Assembly: GCA_002450985.1 (NCBI GenBank)
Contig: DKBA01000295.1
Location: 1 to 18,175, forward strand
Length of the DNA stretch: 18,175 nt
Origin: Acidimicrobiia bacterium UBA6912
Lineage (GTDB): Bacteria > Actinomycetota > Acidimicrobiia > Spongiisociales > UBA5794
Reading direction: 5' to 3'
Under the pieces are notes generated by a model. The model was not told the origin of the DNA and searched no databases. It worked only from the letters and a program-made list of their open reading frames with translations. The translations under genes were made by a program, and so were the position numbers. This document shows, piece by piece, positions 7,622 through 14,877 of this stretch. How positions within the stretch are numbered: position 1 is the first letter of the stretch; every line of letters starts with the position of its first letter.

Positions 7622-8422
7622 TCATGATGCGCTCCGGACCTCGAGACCTTCTTGCTCGAGCGCCGCCACGGCGTCACGTGGCGCGCTCGGTCCTGTGATC
7701 AGCATGGCGAGGTCGGCGACGCCGCAGACGCGGGCTGCGCTGACGTGGCCGACCTTCGAGCCGTCGGCGACGGCGATGGTGCGGCTCGCCGAGCCCATCA
7801 TCCGGCGCTTCATCGCCGCTTCGGGGAGGTTGACGTTGGTCACGCCGCGTTCTGCATCGACGCCGTTGCAGCCGAGGAACATGAGATCGGCGTTCAGGTG
7901 CTCGAGCATGAGTCCCGCATACGGGTCGACGAGCGAATGCTGGAGGGGGCGGACGGTCCCGCCGGTCACGACCACGGTGATGCGAGGCATCGCCGCCTCG
8001 AAGTCGAGGGCGATGTTGAGACCGTTGGTGATGATCACGACGCCCTCGAGTTCGGTGCGGGATACCAGGGCGGCGGCGACGGCCGAGCAGGTGGTTCCGA
8101 CGTCGAGCAGGATGGTGTCCCCGGGATCCACCATGGCTGCCGCCACCTCGGCGATGGCGGCCTTCTCCTCGGGTGCAGTGCCTGCTTCCTCCTCGAACGA
8201 GCGCTCCACGCCGACCCGCCGGCCCTCGAAGATGGCACCACCGTGCACTCGCCGGACCGATCCGATGCGTTCCAGTGCGTCGAGATCGGAGCGCACGGTC
8301 ACCTCGGAGATGCCGAACTGGACAGAGAGATCGGCGACGCGCGCAAAGCTGCGATTACGGATCGCCTCCAGCATGCGCTCCCGGCGTATCTCCGGCAGAG
8401 TCCCAGACGCCACGGCGGGCAT
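7622..8422 (-). CDS. DeoR/GlpR-family transcriptional regulator
   Basis: The 266-residue protein has an N-terminal winged helix-turn-helix of DeoR type (IRRERMLEAIRNRSFARVAD, then ISEVTVRSDLDAL and VRRVHGGA, about residues 12-63). A DeoR C-terminal sugar-phosphate sensor domain follows, with LLDVGTTCSAVAAAL, VTGGTVRP, FLGCNGVD and VADGSKVG. Members usually repress sugar-uptake or catabolic genes and release DNA on binding a sugar phosphate. With galK, galT and a sugar transporter downstream on the same strand, a galactose-1-phosphate or related effector is a fair guess. The ATG at 8422 gives a normal N-terminus but has no clear ribosome binding site. GTG at 8413 (residue 4) is an alternative start. 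The gene is divergent from the 8564 gene. Confidence 0.92.
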   Translation of the reverse strand: MPAVASGTLPEIRRERMLEAIRNRSFARVADLSVQFGISEVTVRSDLDALERIGSVRRVHGGAIFEGRRVGVERSFEEEAGTAPEEKAAIAEVAAAMVDPGDTILLDVGTTCSAVAAALVSRTELEGVVIITNGLNIALDFEAAMPRITVVVTGGTVRPLQHSLVDPYAGLMLEHLNADLMFLGCNGVDAERGVTNVNLPEAAMKRRMMGSASRTIAVADGSKVGHVSAARVCGVADLAMLITGPSAPRDAVAALEQEGLEVRSAS

Positions 8423-8449
8423 CGTCGAACACTTACGATTGCATGTCAA
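8421..8449 (-). promoter_or_regulatory. Candidate promoter for the regulator gene (TTGACA, 17 bp, GACGAT)
   Basis: On the minus strand a perfect -35 hexamer TTGACA (8444-8449) is followed, 17 bases later, by GACGAT (8421-8426), a weak -10 that keeps the second A and last T. The -10 overlaps the annotated ATG, and transcription would begin near 8413, where an in-frame GTG sits, suggesting a leaderless message. The -35 is clear; the -10 is weak. Confidence 0.35.
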
Positions 8450-8563
8450 GAGGCTATGAGTCTCTTTGTTTTCGAAAGTTTGCGACTCTCGACGCCCTTC
8501 CCACGCGGTACGCTCCCGGCGCAAGAGCCGGTGCGGGATGCCCGGCCGGATGAGGAGGAGTGA
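8423..8563. promoter_or_regulatory. Divergent regulatory region between regulator and glycosyltransferase-like gene
   Basis: This 141-base gap is the most AT-rich part of its neighbourhood, around 8428-8485. It holds an 8-bp palindrome TTTCGAAA (8470-8477) within a T-rich/A-rich stretch that resembles operators of some DeoR-family proteins, located about 20 bases upstream of the TTGACA element. The plus-strand gene has a strong ribosome binding site at 8550-8560 (GAGGAGGAG), but I could not identify a convincing promoter for it. Confidence 0.4.
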
Positions 8564-10105
8564 ATGGCCGGCGATGGGTTCAGCCTCTATGGGAACGTCC
8601 TCGACGCTGCGCAGGCGCAACGAGCACGCAAATGGCAGCGGATGTTCGTCGACAAGTTTCACTACGACCCGGACGAGGCCTACACCCTCAGCCTCGTCGA
8701 CAACCCCTATCTCGGCCCGATCTTCGGTCTCAAGGACGTCGTACGCGACGGCGAGGGCGAGCCGATCGACCCTACGAACGGCGTCGTGTGCGCAACCGTC
8801 CGTATGGGTTTCGGTCACTACCGCATCGCAATGGCGGGGGCGTCGGCGGCCCGAGCCATGGGTTTCACCCCGTACTGGCTCGATCTCCTCGCCATCCCCG
8901 GGATCACCTCCGACGTGATCAACTGGTGGAACACCAACTACTCGAAGTTCTCCCGCCTCTCCCAGCGCAGCCCGCTGTTCAACACGTACGTGTGGGAGTC
9001 GATCACGACGGGTGACAAGACCCTGCCGGGGCTCAACTGGCTACTCAACCGCTATGCCGCCGGGTGGCCGTGGCGCTTCATCAAGGCGAATGCCCGCGAC
9101 TACCGGATGAGCGAGCTGTTCGCCAACCTCCACCGCGCCCTGCCGCAGGAGCAGCCCTTGCTCGCCTCCCACATGTGGAACTGCATGGGGGCCGTCGCCG
9201 GGGGGATGACGCATGTGGTCGACATGATGTTCGACAACTGGCCGATGGCGTTCCAGCTCATCGAGGGCGCCAAGCACGGCGTCCAATCGCCGTCCGGCTA
9301 CTACGGCTTCAGGGTGATGCGCGGCTTCGACGACAAGGGCCGCATGCTGAACCCCACACCGCCGGATGCCCTCCACTACGTCGGCCATCACGTCGACCAC
9401 GAGCTGGTCGAGGGCGTGGAGGACGACTGCGCCGCCCGGATCAGACGAATGCGAGGCGGCGAGCCGCGCCGCTTCCTGCTCACGATGGGCGGCGCCGGCG
9501 CCCAACGCGAGCTGTTCAAGGCCATCGTCGACCACTGCAAGCCGATGGTCGACCGCGGCGAGGTGATGCTGTTCGTGAACCTCGGCGACCACGCCGACAA
9601 TTGGGAATGGCTACGGGCCGAGCTCGGCGGCGCCTCGGACGTGCACACCCACTTCACGTGGGAGGACACGCGTGCGTTCGCCGACGAGATCCGCGATGGC
9701 GCCGCGCACGGCACGCACGTGTTCCTCCACGACAACATCTTCCACGCCGTCTACGCCACGAACTACCTGATGCGGGTGAGCGACGTGATGATCACGAAGC
9801 CCAGCGAGCTGGCGTTCTACCCGGTGCCGAAGATCTTCAACGAGCGGGTCGGCGGGCACGAGGCGTGGGGCGCCATCCGGTCGGCAGAGATCGGCGACGG
9901 CACCGTGGAGACGCGCACCGTGCCCGAGACGCTACAGGCCATCGACCTGCTCACCCGCGAGCACGACCTGCTCGAGATGTACTGCGACTCGATCGTGAAG
10001 AACAAGCGCATCGGCATCTACGACGGCGCCTACAAGTGCGTCGAGCTGGCGACGGGCAGGCGCTGGGTGCGCGACGAGGCGGGCGTCGGCAGCGTCGTCG
10101 CGTGA
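8564..10105 (+). CDS. Putative GT-B-fold glycosyltransferase (MurG/MGDG-synthase-like), uncharacterised
   Basis: The 513-residue soluble-looking protein starts at ATG 8564 behind GAGGAGGAGTGA, a strong ribosome binding site. Features resemble GT-B transferases of the MurG/MGDG-synthase group. There is a glycine/histidine-containing N-terminal loop, VRMGFGHYRIAMAGASAARA (79-98). A strand-loop FLLTMGGAGAQRELFKAIVDH is seen at 304-324. A C-terminal segment, RVSDVMITKPSELAFYPVPK (404-423), matches the 'visible as a strand, then K/R-P-x-x-L/E' donor-site region. Between them is a distinctive middle section rich in Trp, Tyr and Met (104-250). No signal peptide or clear membrane helix is seen. I do not recognise a named family. 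Being divergent from a DeoR regulator and near galT/galK, it may use UDP-galactose, but substrate and product are inferred. Confidence 0.6.
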   Translation: MAGDGFSLYGNVLDAAQAQRARKWQRMFVDKFHYDPDEAYTLSLVDNPYLGPIFGLKDVVRDGEGEPIDPTNGVVCATVRMGFGHYRIAMAGASAARAMGFTPYWLDLLAIPGITSDVINWWNTNYSKFSRLSQRSPLFNTYVWESITTGDKTLPGLNWLLNRYAAGWPWRFIKANARDYRMSELFANLHRALPQEQPLLASHMWNCMGAVAGGMTHVVDMMFDNWPMAFQLIEGAKHGVQSPSGYYGFRVMRGFDDKGRMLNPTPPDALHYVGHHVDHELVEGVEDDCAARIRRMRGGEPRRFLLTMGGAGAQRELFKAIVDHCKPMVDRGEVMLFVNLGDHADNWEWLRAELGGASDVHTHFTWEDTRAFADEIRDGAAHGTHVFLHDNIFHAVYATNYLMRVSDVMITKPSELAFYPVPKIFNERVGGHEAWGAIRSAEIGDGTVETRTVPETLQAIDLLTREHDLLEMYCDSIVKNKRIGIYDGAYKCVELATGRRWVRDEAGVGSVVA

Positions 10106-10244
10106 TCCTCCCAAAGCTCGGCGGATGGGCGAACGCCGGCGAGTCTTGGAGCTGACCCGTGGCCCGAGCAGCCGCCCCGGAAGGCGTTCAGGAATGTCCC
10201 CCGGGGGTGCTCTGGATACGTCTCGTATGGAGCTGGAGCCCCGC
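10106..10244. other. Convergent intergenic gap with short inverted repeats
   Basis: The 139 bases between two convergent genes hold no credible ORF. Short inverted repeats are present: CCCCCGGGGG at 10198-10207 and ATACG-TCT-CGTAT at 10216-10228. Neither is followed by a T-run, so a bidirectional terminator is possible but unproven. Confidence 0.35.
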
Positions 10245-11141
10245 TCAGGACGAGAGACGCCCCTGCTGGCCCGGATCGCCGTCGACGAGCTCGGCGTCCC
10301 CGCGGCGCACATCCAGCACCCGGTTGAGCTGCGCACCGAGGATCACGGCGACGGCGGTGAGCCAGAACCACAGCAGCAGCACGACGGCGCCCCCGAGCAC
10401 ACCGTAGGTGGCGTTGTACTTGCCGAAAGAGCCCACGTACATGGAGAACCCCAGGGAGGCAACCGACCACAGCACGGTGGCAACGGCAACTCCGGGGAGG
10501 GCGCGGCGTGCCAGAGGCGGCGGCTGTTGCGGTGCGTATCGATACAGGAGCAGACTCACCGTGGCCATCGCGCCGGCCACGAGAAGCCAGCGGAGATGAC
10601 CGAACGTCACCAGTGCGTGTGAGGGATCCAGGCGGCCCAACCACACCGGTAAAGCCGCGATCACTGCCAGCGCCACCAGTCCCCCGGCGACCGTGGCGCC
10701 GGTCAGCCCCATCGCCGTCAGACGGCCCTCGAGCCGGCTCCGCAGGTGGCCCTGGTCGTAGGCGATGACCACGGCTCTGACCAGCGCGCGCACCGCGTTC
10801 GAGGCCGTCCAGAACAACCCGATCACCGATGCGACCAAACCCAGGGTGAGCGGAGCGTGGCTCAAATCGGCGATCGGACGCAGTTGAGATTCGAGCGGCT
10901 TCGCCGCCGACTCGGGCAGTACGTCGAGGATGGCGTCTATCTGTCGCTCGGCCTCGGCGAGGGAGGTGAAGATGCCGTACACGGAGACGGCGATGATCAG
11001 CGCGGGGAGAATTCCGAGCACCGAGTAGAAAGACACGCCTGCGGCGAGGATCGTCGTGTGGTCGCGGCGGATCTTGCGGCGCAGTTCGCGAGCGATCTCG
11101 CGCCATGCGCTGAGCTGGTCTGTGTCCTGCTGGTCGATCAC
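10245..11141 (-). CDS. YihY/virulence factor BrkB family inner membrane protein
   Basis: The 298-residue protein has the hallmark order of the YihY (UPF0761) family. An N-terminal cytoplasmic helix precedes ILAAGVSFYSVLGILPALII, the segment IGLFWTASNAVRALVRAVVI follows, and near the C-terminus lie YVGSFGKYNATYGVLGGAVV and LLLWFWLTAVAVILGAQLN. About six membrane helices are visible. The family's function is not established; it was once mistaken for RNase BN. The GTG at 11141 was chosen because TGAGGAGG lies eight bases upstream. An in-frame TTG at 11195 lacks such a site. The C-terminal tail after the last helix is short and hydrophilic. It is convergent with the 8564 gene and separated by 160 bases from the next minus-strand gene. 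Confidence 0.9.
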   Translation of the reverse strand: MIDQQDTDQLSAWREIARELRRKIRRDHTTILAAGVSFYSVLGILPALIIAVSVYGIFTSLAEAERQIDAILDVLPESAAKPLESQLRPIADLSHAPLTLGLVASVIGLFWTASNAVRALVRAVVIAYDQGHLRSRLEGRLTAMGLTGATVAGGLVALAVIAALPVWLGRLDPSHALVTFGHLRWLLVAGAMATVSLLLYRYAPQQPPPLARRALPGVAVATVLWSVASLGFSMYVGSFGKYNATYGVLGGAVVLLLWFWLTAVAVILGAQLNRVLDVRRGDAELVDGDPGQQGRLSS

Positions 11142-11188
11142 CGGCACCGCCTCCTCAGCGGTCGTACAGCCCTGGTACCGGGTCCGGC

Positions 11189-11279
11189 GTGACAACGGGA
11201 CGTGGGCGTCGGCCGGCGGCCATTGTGACAGGTCTCGGTCCGGGGTCGCTGCAGGCGTGCGCGACGGCTGCGGGTGACA
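11189..11279. promoter_or_regulatory. Three GTGACA copies upstream of the YihY-type gene
   Basis: GTGACA occurs at 11189-11194, 11225-11230 and 11274-11279 on the plus strand (TGTCAC on the minus strand) in the 160-base gap between the RarD-type gene's stop and the YihY-type gene's start. The gap otherwise holds only a small GGCCG-G-CGGCC palindrome at 11211-11221. The copies might be regulator sites; this is a pattern only, with no known regulator assigned. Confidence 0.2.
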
Positions 11280-11301
11280 CGACGGCGGCGTGCGTCGTCC
11301 C

Positions 11302-12180
11302 TCACGTCGCCATCCTCAGCCGGCGAGCGATCATCGCCTGGTCCCTGGCGAACACGACGAGGGCGATCCACACCAGGGTGAACCCGAAGATCTGGGCGCC
11401 CGCGATCGACTCCCCGTAGACGATCACGCCGATGCCGAATTGCAGCGTCGGCGCCAGGTACTGGAGCAGGCCGATCGTCGACAGCGGGATGCGCTGCGCC
11501 GCCGCCCCGAACATCCACAGCGGGACGACCGTGAGCACGCCTGCAGCGAGGACCCACAGGGCAATGGGGACGCTCGTCACGAACGTGTCGCCACCGGCGA
11601 GGGCGAGATACAGCACAGCCGGAACGAGGAGGGCGGTCACCTCGCCGAGGAGCCCCTCCAGCGCGGGCGCCGCGGCGGCGTTCTTCTTGAGAAGACCGTA
11701 GAAACCGAAAGAGAACGCAAGGGCGAGGGAAACCCACGGCAGTACACCGAGCATGGCGGTCATCCCGGCCACGCCCACGGTGGCGACGATCACCGCCAGG
11801 CGTTGCGCCGGTCGGAGGTGCTCCTTGAGCACCACCACGCCGAGGGCCACCGACACGAGCGGATTGATGAAGTACCCGAGGCTCGCCTCGACGATGTGAT
11901 CGTTCGTCACCGCCCAGATGTAGACCCCCCAGTTGACCGCGATGAGGACGCCGGAGAGGGCGGCGAGGAGCCTCGTACGGGGTGAGGCGTAGACGCGCCG
12001 GACACCCCCGAGACGCCGGCGCAGCGCGAGCACCACCAGCAGGATCGGGAAGGCCCACAGGATGCGATGGCCGAGGACCTCGAGCGCCGGAGCCTCGACG
12101 AGGTTCCAGAAGAGAGGGGTCACTCCCCAGACCACATAGGCGCCGACACCGAGCCAGATGCCCTTGCGTTGCGAATCCAT
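11302..12180 (-). CDS. rarD: RarD-type EamA/DMT-superfamily transporter
   Basis: The 292-residue protein has about ten membrane helices and RarD features: MDSQRKGIWLGVGAYVVWGV at the N-terminus, LGHRILWAFPILL, the first-repeat segment NWGVYIWAVTNDHIVEASLG with YFINPLVSVALGV, and AQRIPLSTIGLLQYLAPTLQ in the second repeat. RarD proteins belong to the drug/metabolite transporter superfamily and are often annotated as 'chloramphenicol-sensitive protein'; substrates are generally unknown. The ATG at 12180 is preceded by GGGAG six bases upstream and gives the usual family length. The upstream open frame is an arginine-rich shadow. The gene is divergent from the DinB-type gene, with a 100-base gap in which I see no clear promoter. 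Confidence 0.93.
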   Translation of the reverse strand: MDSQRKGIWLGVGAYVVWGVTPLFWNLVEAPALEVLGHRILWAFPILLVVLALRRRLGGVRRVYASPRTRLLAALSGVLIAVNWGVYIWAVTNDHIVEASLGYFINPLVSVALGVVVLKEHLRPAQRLAVIVATVGVAGMTAMLGVLPWVSLALAFSFGFYGLLKKNAAAAPALEGLLGEVTALLVPAVLYLALAGGDTFVTSVPIALWVLAAGVLTVVPLWMFGAAAQRIPLSTIGLLQYLAPTLQFGIGVIVYGESIAGAQIFGFTLVWIALVVFARDQAMIARRLRMAT

Positions 12181-12280
12181 CCGCGGCTCCCGATGATCGA
12201 CCGTGCAGTGTGCCACGGCCCGGGAGCGAGAAGCGCGCCGATCCGCCGCACGCTGCGCTCGGGCGTGCCACCATGGGGAC

Positions 12281-12754
12281 GTGATCGATCGCGAGAGCTT
12301 CTTGTACTTCGTCGAGCGGGCGGTCGACGGGATGGCGGCGATCGTGAGCGACCTCGGCGACGACCTCGCCAACACACGCCCGCCGCTTGCGGCGGCGAAC
12401 TCGCCGTACGTGATCCTGGTCCACTGCCTCGGGGTGATGGACTACTGGGGCGGGCACGTGGTCGCCGGCCGAGAGGTCCAGCGCGACCGCAACGGGGAGT
12501 TTCGCGCCTCGGGCTCCATTGCCGACCTCCTGACTCGTGTCGACGCGGCGAAGGCTCAGTTCCGGCACGACCTCCTCACCGCCGAGCCGGAGGCCCCGGT
12601 GCGGGCCGAGCCCCCGCGCTCTTTCCTCGGCCCCGAGCGCAGGCTCACCCAGGGCGATGCGCTGCAACACGTCTACGAGGAGCTGTCCCAGCACTACGGA
12701 CAGATGGAGATCACGCGGGATGTGCTGAGAGCAGGGCTGACCCGGCCGGCGTGA
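12281..12754 (+). CDS. DinB/DUF664-family metalloprotein (mycothiol-dependent type)
   Basis: The 157-residue four-helix-bundle protein belongs to the DinB superfamily. The likely metal ligands are His48 (in YVILVHCLGVMDYW), Glu134 and His138 (in HVYEELSQHYGQMEITRDVL). The His, Glu-x3-His set matches that of mycothiol-dependent maleylpyruvate isomerase of actinobacteria rather than the three-histidine set of other DinB proteins. It may be a mycothiol S-transferase or isomerase, but the substrate is unknown. GTG at 12281 is the only sensible start; upstream residues in this frame are arginine-rich shadow. GGGGA lies too close to the GTG to be a good ribosome binding site, so the message may be leaderless. 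Confidence 0.82.
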   Translation: MIDRESFLYFVERAVDGMAAIVSDLGDDLANTRPPLAAANSPYVILVHCLGVMDYWGGHVVAGREVQRDRNGEFRASGSIADLLTRVDAAKAQFRHDLLTAEPEAPVRAEPPRSFLGPERRLTQGDALQHVYEELSQHYGQMEITRDVLRAGLTRPA

Positions 12755-12799
12755 CGGTCATCGGTTCGACGCTCGGCGCGTCCGGGCATCGTCCGCCGC

Positions 12800-13192
12800 T
12801 CATTCGCCGGCGGGCCAGTGGGCAACCTCGACCTCCGGCATGGGGAAGTCGTCGACGTTCGCCGTCGCCAAGCCGGCGCCCACACCCAGGGCCGCAGCTG
12901 CGATCAGGCAGTCCGCCTGGCGCAACGTGACCCCTCGCCGCGCGAAGTCACGCCGCCAGGTCCCTGCGAGTACGCCCTCGGTCCGACCCAGCGGGGCGAG
13001 GCGCAATCCGTTGAACAGCCGGCCGGGCGCTGTCTCCTCTCCTGGCCGCAAGCCACGCCAGATCTCCTCGACCGAGATGGCGCAGGTCCACGGTTCGACA
13101 CCCATCCGGCGCAGCGCAATGACCCGCTCCGCTGCCGAGCGGCCCCGCAACGCATCGATCAGCACCGTCGAATCGAGCAAGAGACGGGACAC
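12800..13192 (-). CDS. vapC: PIN-domain ribonuclease toxin VapC
   Basis: The 130-residue protein is a single PIN domain. Acidic residues for metal binding are visible: Asp7 (LLLDSTVLID), Glu42 (ISVEEIW), Asp94 (LRQADCLIAAAAL) and Asp114/115 (TANVDDFP). VapC toxins cleave specific RNAs, often tRNAs, and are held inactive by VapB. The start is GTG at 13192, five bases beyond the last base of the vapB stop codon, so the pair is translationally linked. All key acidic residues are intact, so the toxin is probably functional. It is convergent with the DinB-type gene, 45 bases apart, with no clear terminator in between. Confidence 0.92.
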   Translation of the reverse strand: MSRLLLDSTVLIDALRGRSAAERVIALRRMGVEPWTCAISVEEIWRGLRPGEETAPGRLFNGLRLAPLGRTEGVLAGTWRRDFARRGVTLRQADCLIAAAALGVGAGLATANVDDFPMPEVEVAHWPAGE

Positions 13193-13196
13193 GGGA

Positions 13197-13436
13197 TCAG
13201 CCGGCCCGCCGGTCGTCCACGTGGCGCTGGCGGCGCACCCATGCAGCAGGATCTTCGTCCCACTCGTGGCCCGTGTCCGGGATCTGCCCCAGGGCGCCGA
13301 GGATCTCCTCCCAGCGCCGCTCGTCCTCGATCCCGCGCCGAATGAGCTCGGCGATGAAGGCGCTACGCCTGCGCGGTCCCGCCAATCGGTCCAGCTCGGC
13401 CACCAGATCGTCGTCGAGGGTTATGTGCAGACGCAT
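13197..13436 (-). CDS. vapB: VapB-type ribbon-helix-helix antitoxin
   Basis: The 79-residue product starts MRLHITLDDDLVAELDRLAG, a ribbon-helix-helix DNA-binding N-terminus, with RRSAFIAELIRRGIEDE as second helix. The C-terminal tail (WDEDPAAWVRRQRHVDD) resembles the VapC-binding tails of such antitoxins. It should bind VapC and repress its own promoter. The ATG at 13436 gives the normal N-terminus. A GTG at 13454, behind GAGGG, would add six residues (MCDFQH) and has the better ribosome binding site, so the start is uncertain. The gene lies just downstream of argH on the same strand, 42 bases from its stop to this ATG. Confidence 0.88.
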   Translation of the reverse strand: MRLHITLDDDLVAELDRLAGPRRRSAFIAELIRRGIEDERRWEEILGALGQIPDTGHEWDEDPAAWVRRQRHVDDRRAG

Positions 13437-13478
13437 GTGCTGAAAATCGCACACGCATCCCTCTGGAGAGGACGGCGG

Positions 13479-14834
13479 TCAGTCGGACAGCAGGCGCCGC
13501 AGCGTGGCGAGCTGAGCACGAACCGAGTCCATCGAGCCGCCGCCCGCGGTCCTGCGGTGCGCCACGGAGCCCTCGGCCGTCAACCGGGTCACGTCCTCCG
13601 CCGCGAAGCGACCGTCGGCCGCCACGAGCTCGTCGCCGGTGACGTCGGCGAGCGTGCGCCCGTCCGCCACGAGCTGCGCCACCAGCCGCCCGACCGCGTG
13701 ATGGGCCTCCCGGAAGGGCACGCCTCGTGTCACCAGCACCTCGGCGAGATCGAGCGCGGTCACCCACGACGACGGCGGCGGCGGATGGAAAGAGGCGCCG
13801 CCGATCATCCCGGTGAGCGCCTCGAGAGCGAGCCCCAGCGTGTCGTCCGCGTGGAAGACGGCGACCTTGTCCTCCTGGAGGTCGCGGTTGTAGGCGAGCG
13901 GCAGACCCTTCTGCAACGCCAGCAGCCCCGTCACGTCGCCGATGACCGTGGCCGTCTTCCCTCGCGCCAGCTCGGCGATGTCCGGGTTCTTCTTCTGAGG
14001 CAGCGCCGACGATCCCGTGGTGTGGGCGTCGTCGTAGGTGACCCAGCCGAACTCGACGGTCGTCCACAGAACGAGCTCCTCCGAGAGCCGGGACAGATGG
14101 GTCATCGCCTGGGCGCAGCAGAAGGCGTACTCGGCGACGAAGTCACGAGAGGCGACGGCATCGAGGGAGTTCACGAAGACACCGCCCATCTCGAGCCGCT
14201 CGGCCACGAGCCGAGGGTCGAGGGGCAGCGAGCTGCCTCCCGAGGCTCCGGCGCCCAGCGGCGACACGTCGAGACGGGCGATCGCATCCTCGAAGCGGGC
14301 GACGTCGCGCAGCAACATCCACGCGTACGCGAGCAGATGGTGGGCGAGCGGCACCGCCTGCGCCTGCTGCAGATGGGTGTACGAGGGAACGATGGCGTCG
14401 CCCGCCCGCTCGGCGGCGGCGCTGAGAGCCGCCACCAACGTGCCGAGCTCGGCGATCCGCTCCCTCCCGGATCGCCGCAGGTAGAGGCGCAGGTCGAGCG
14501 CCACCTGGTCGTTGCGCGACCTCCCGGTGTGGAGCTTCCCGGCGACGGCGCCGGTGAGCTCGCCCAGCCGGCGCTCCACCGCCGTGTGCACGTCCTCGTC
14601 GGTGTCGGTGAACACGAACCGGCCGGTCTGGGCCTCGGCGAGCACCAGCTCCAGACCCTCGGTCAGGGCGGCGACGTCGGGCGGCTCGAGGATCCCGACC
14701 TCTCCGAGCATCGTCACGTGGGCCAGCGACCCGACGACGTCGTCGGCGAGGAGCCGGCGGTCGGAGGTGTCGACCGTGAACCGCCACAGCCCGTCGTCCG
14801 GCGCACCCTCGAACCGCCCACCCCACAACGTCAT
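13479..14834 (-). CDS. argH: Argininosuccinate lyase
   Basis: The 451-residue cytoplasmic enzyme splits argininosuccinate into arginine and fumarate, the last step of arginine synthesis. It belongs to the fumarase/aspartase superfamily. The start MTLWGGRFEG is typical of ArgH. HTGRSRNDQVALDLRLYLR, SYTHLQQAQAVPLAHHLLAY and the signature GSSALPQKKNPDIAELARGK are all present. ArgH is usually about 460 residues, so the length is normal. The ATG at 14834 lacks a strong ribosome binding site, but the conserved N-terminus fixes it. It follows argG after 43 bases on the same strand. Confidence 0.97.
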   Translation of the reverse strand: MTLWGGRFEGAPDDGLWRFTVDTSDRRLLADDVVGSLAHVTMLGEVGILEPPDVAALTEGLELVLAEAQTGRFVFTDTDEDVHTAVERRLGELTGAVAGKLHTGRSRNDQVALDLRLYLRRSGRERIAELGTLVAALSAAAERAGDAIVPSYTHLQQAQAVPLAHHLLAYAWMLLRDVARFEDAIARLDVSPLGAGASGGSSLPLDPRLVAERLEMGGVFVNSLDAVASRDFVAEYAFCCAQAMTHLSRLSEELVLWTTVEFGWVTYDDAHTTGSSALPQKKNPDIAELARGKTATVIGDVTGLLALQKGLPLAYNRDLQEDKVAVFHADDTLGLALEALTGMIGGASFHPPPPSSWVTALDLAEVLVTRGVPFREAHHAVGRLVAQLVADGRTLADVTGDELVAADGRFAAEDVTRLTAEGSVAHRRTAGGGSMDSVRAQLATLRRLLSD

Positions 14835-14877
14835 CCGGCCGCCCGGAAGGTCTGACGCCTCTGAGGGTCGTGCGATC

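Noticed and set aside
5877..8459. An 860-codon open frame on the plus strand opposite the transporter and regulator genes
   Set aside because: It is antisense to four well-supported genes, is rich in Arg, Ser and Ala, and has no recognisable domain. It is a shadow of GC-rich codon use.
10198..10207. CCCCCGGGGG palindrome as a rho-independent terminator
   Set aside because: There is no loop and no T-run on either strand, so it cannot be called a terminator from sequence alone.
10030..11106. A 358-codon minus-strand frame overlapping the YihY-type gene
   Set aside because: It overlaps a clear YihY family gene in another frame, is Arg-rich and Pro-rich, and runs into the end of the convergent gene.
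12840..14855. A 671-codon plus-strand open frame opposite vapBC and argH
   Set aside because: Its composition is rich in Arg, Gly and His, no family is recognisable, and it is fully antisense to canonical genes.
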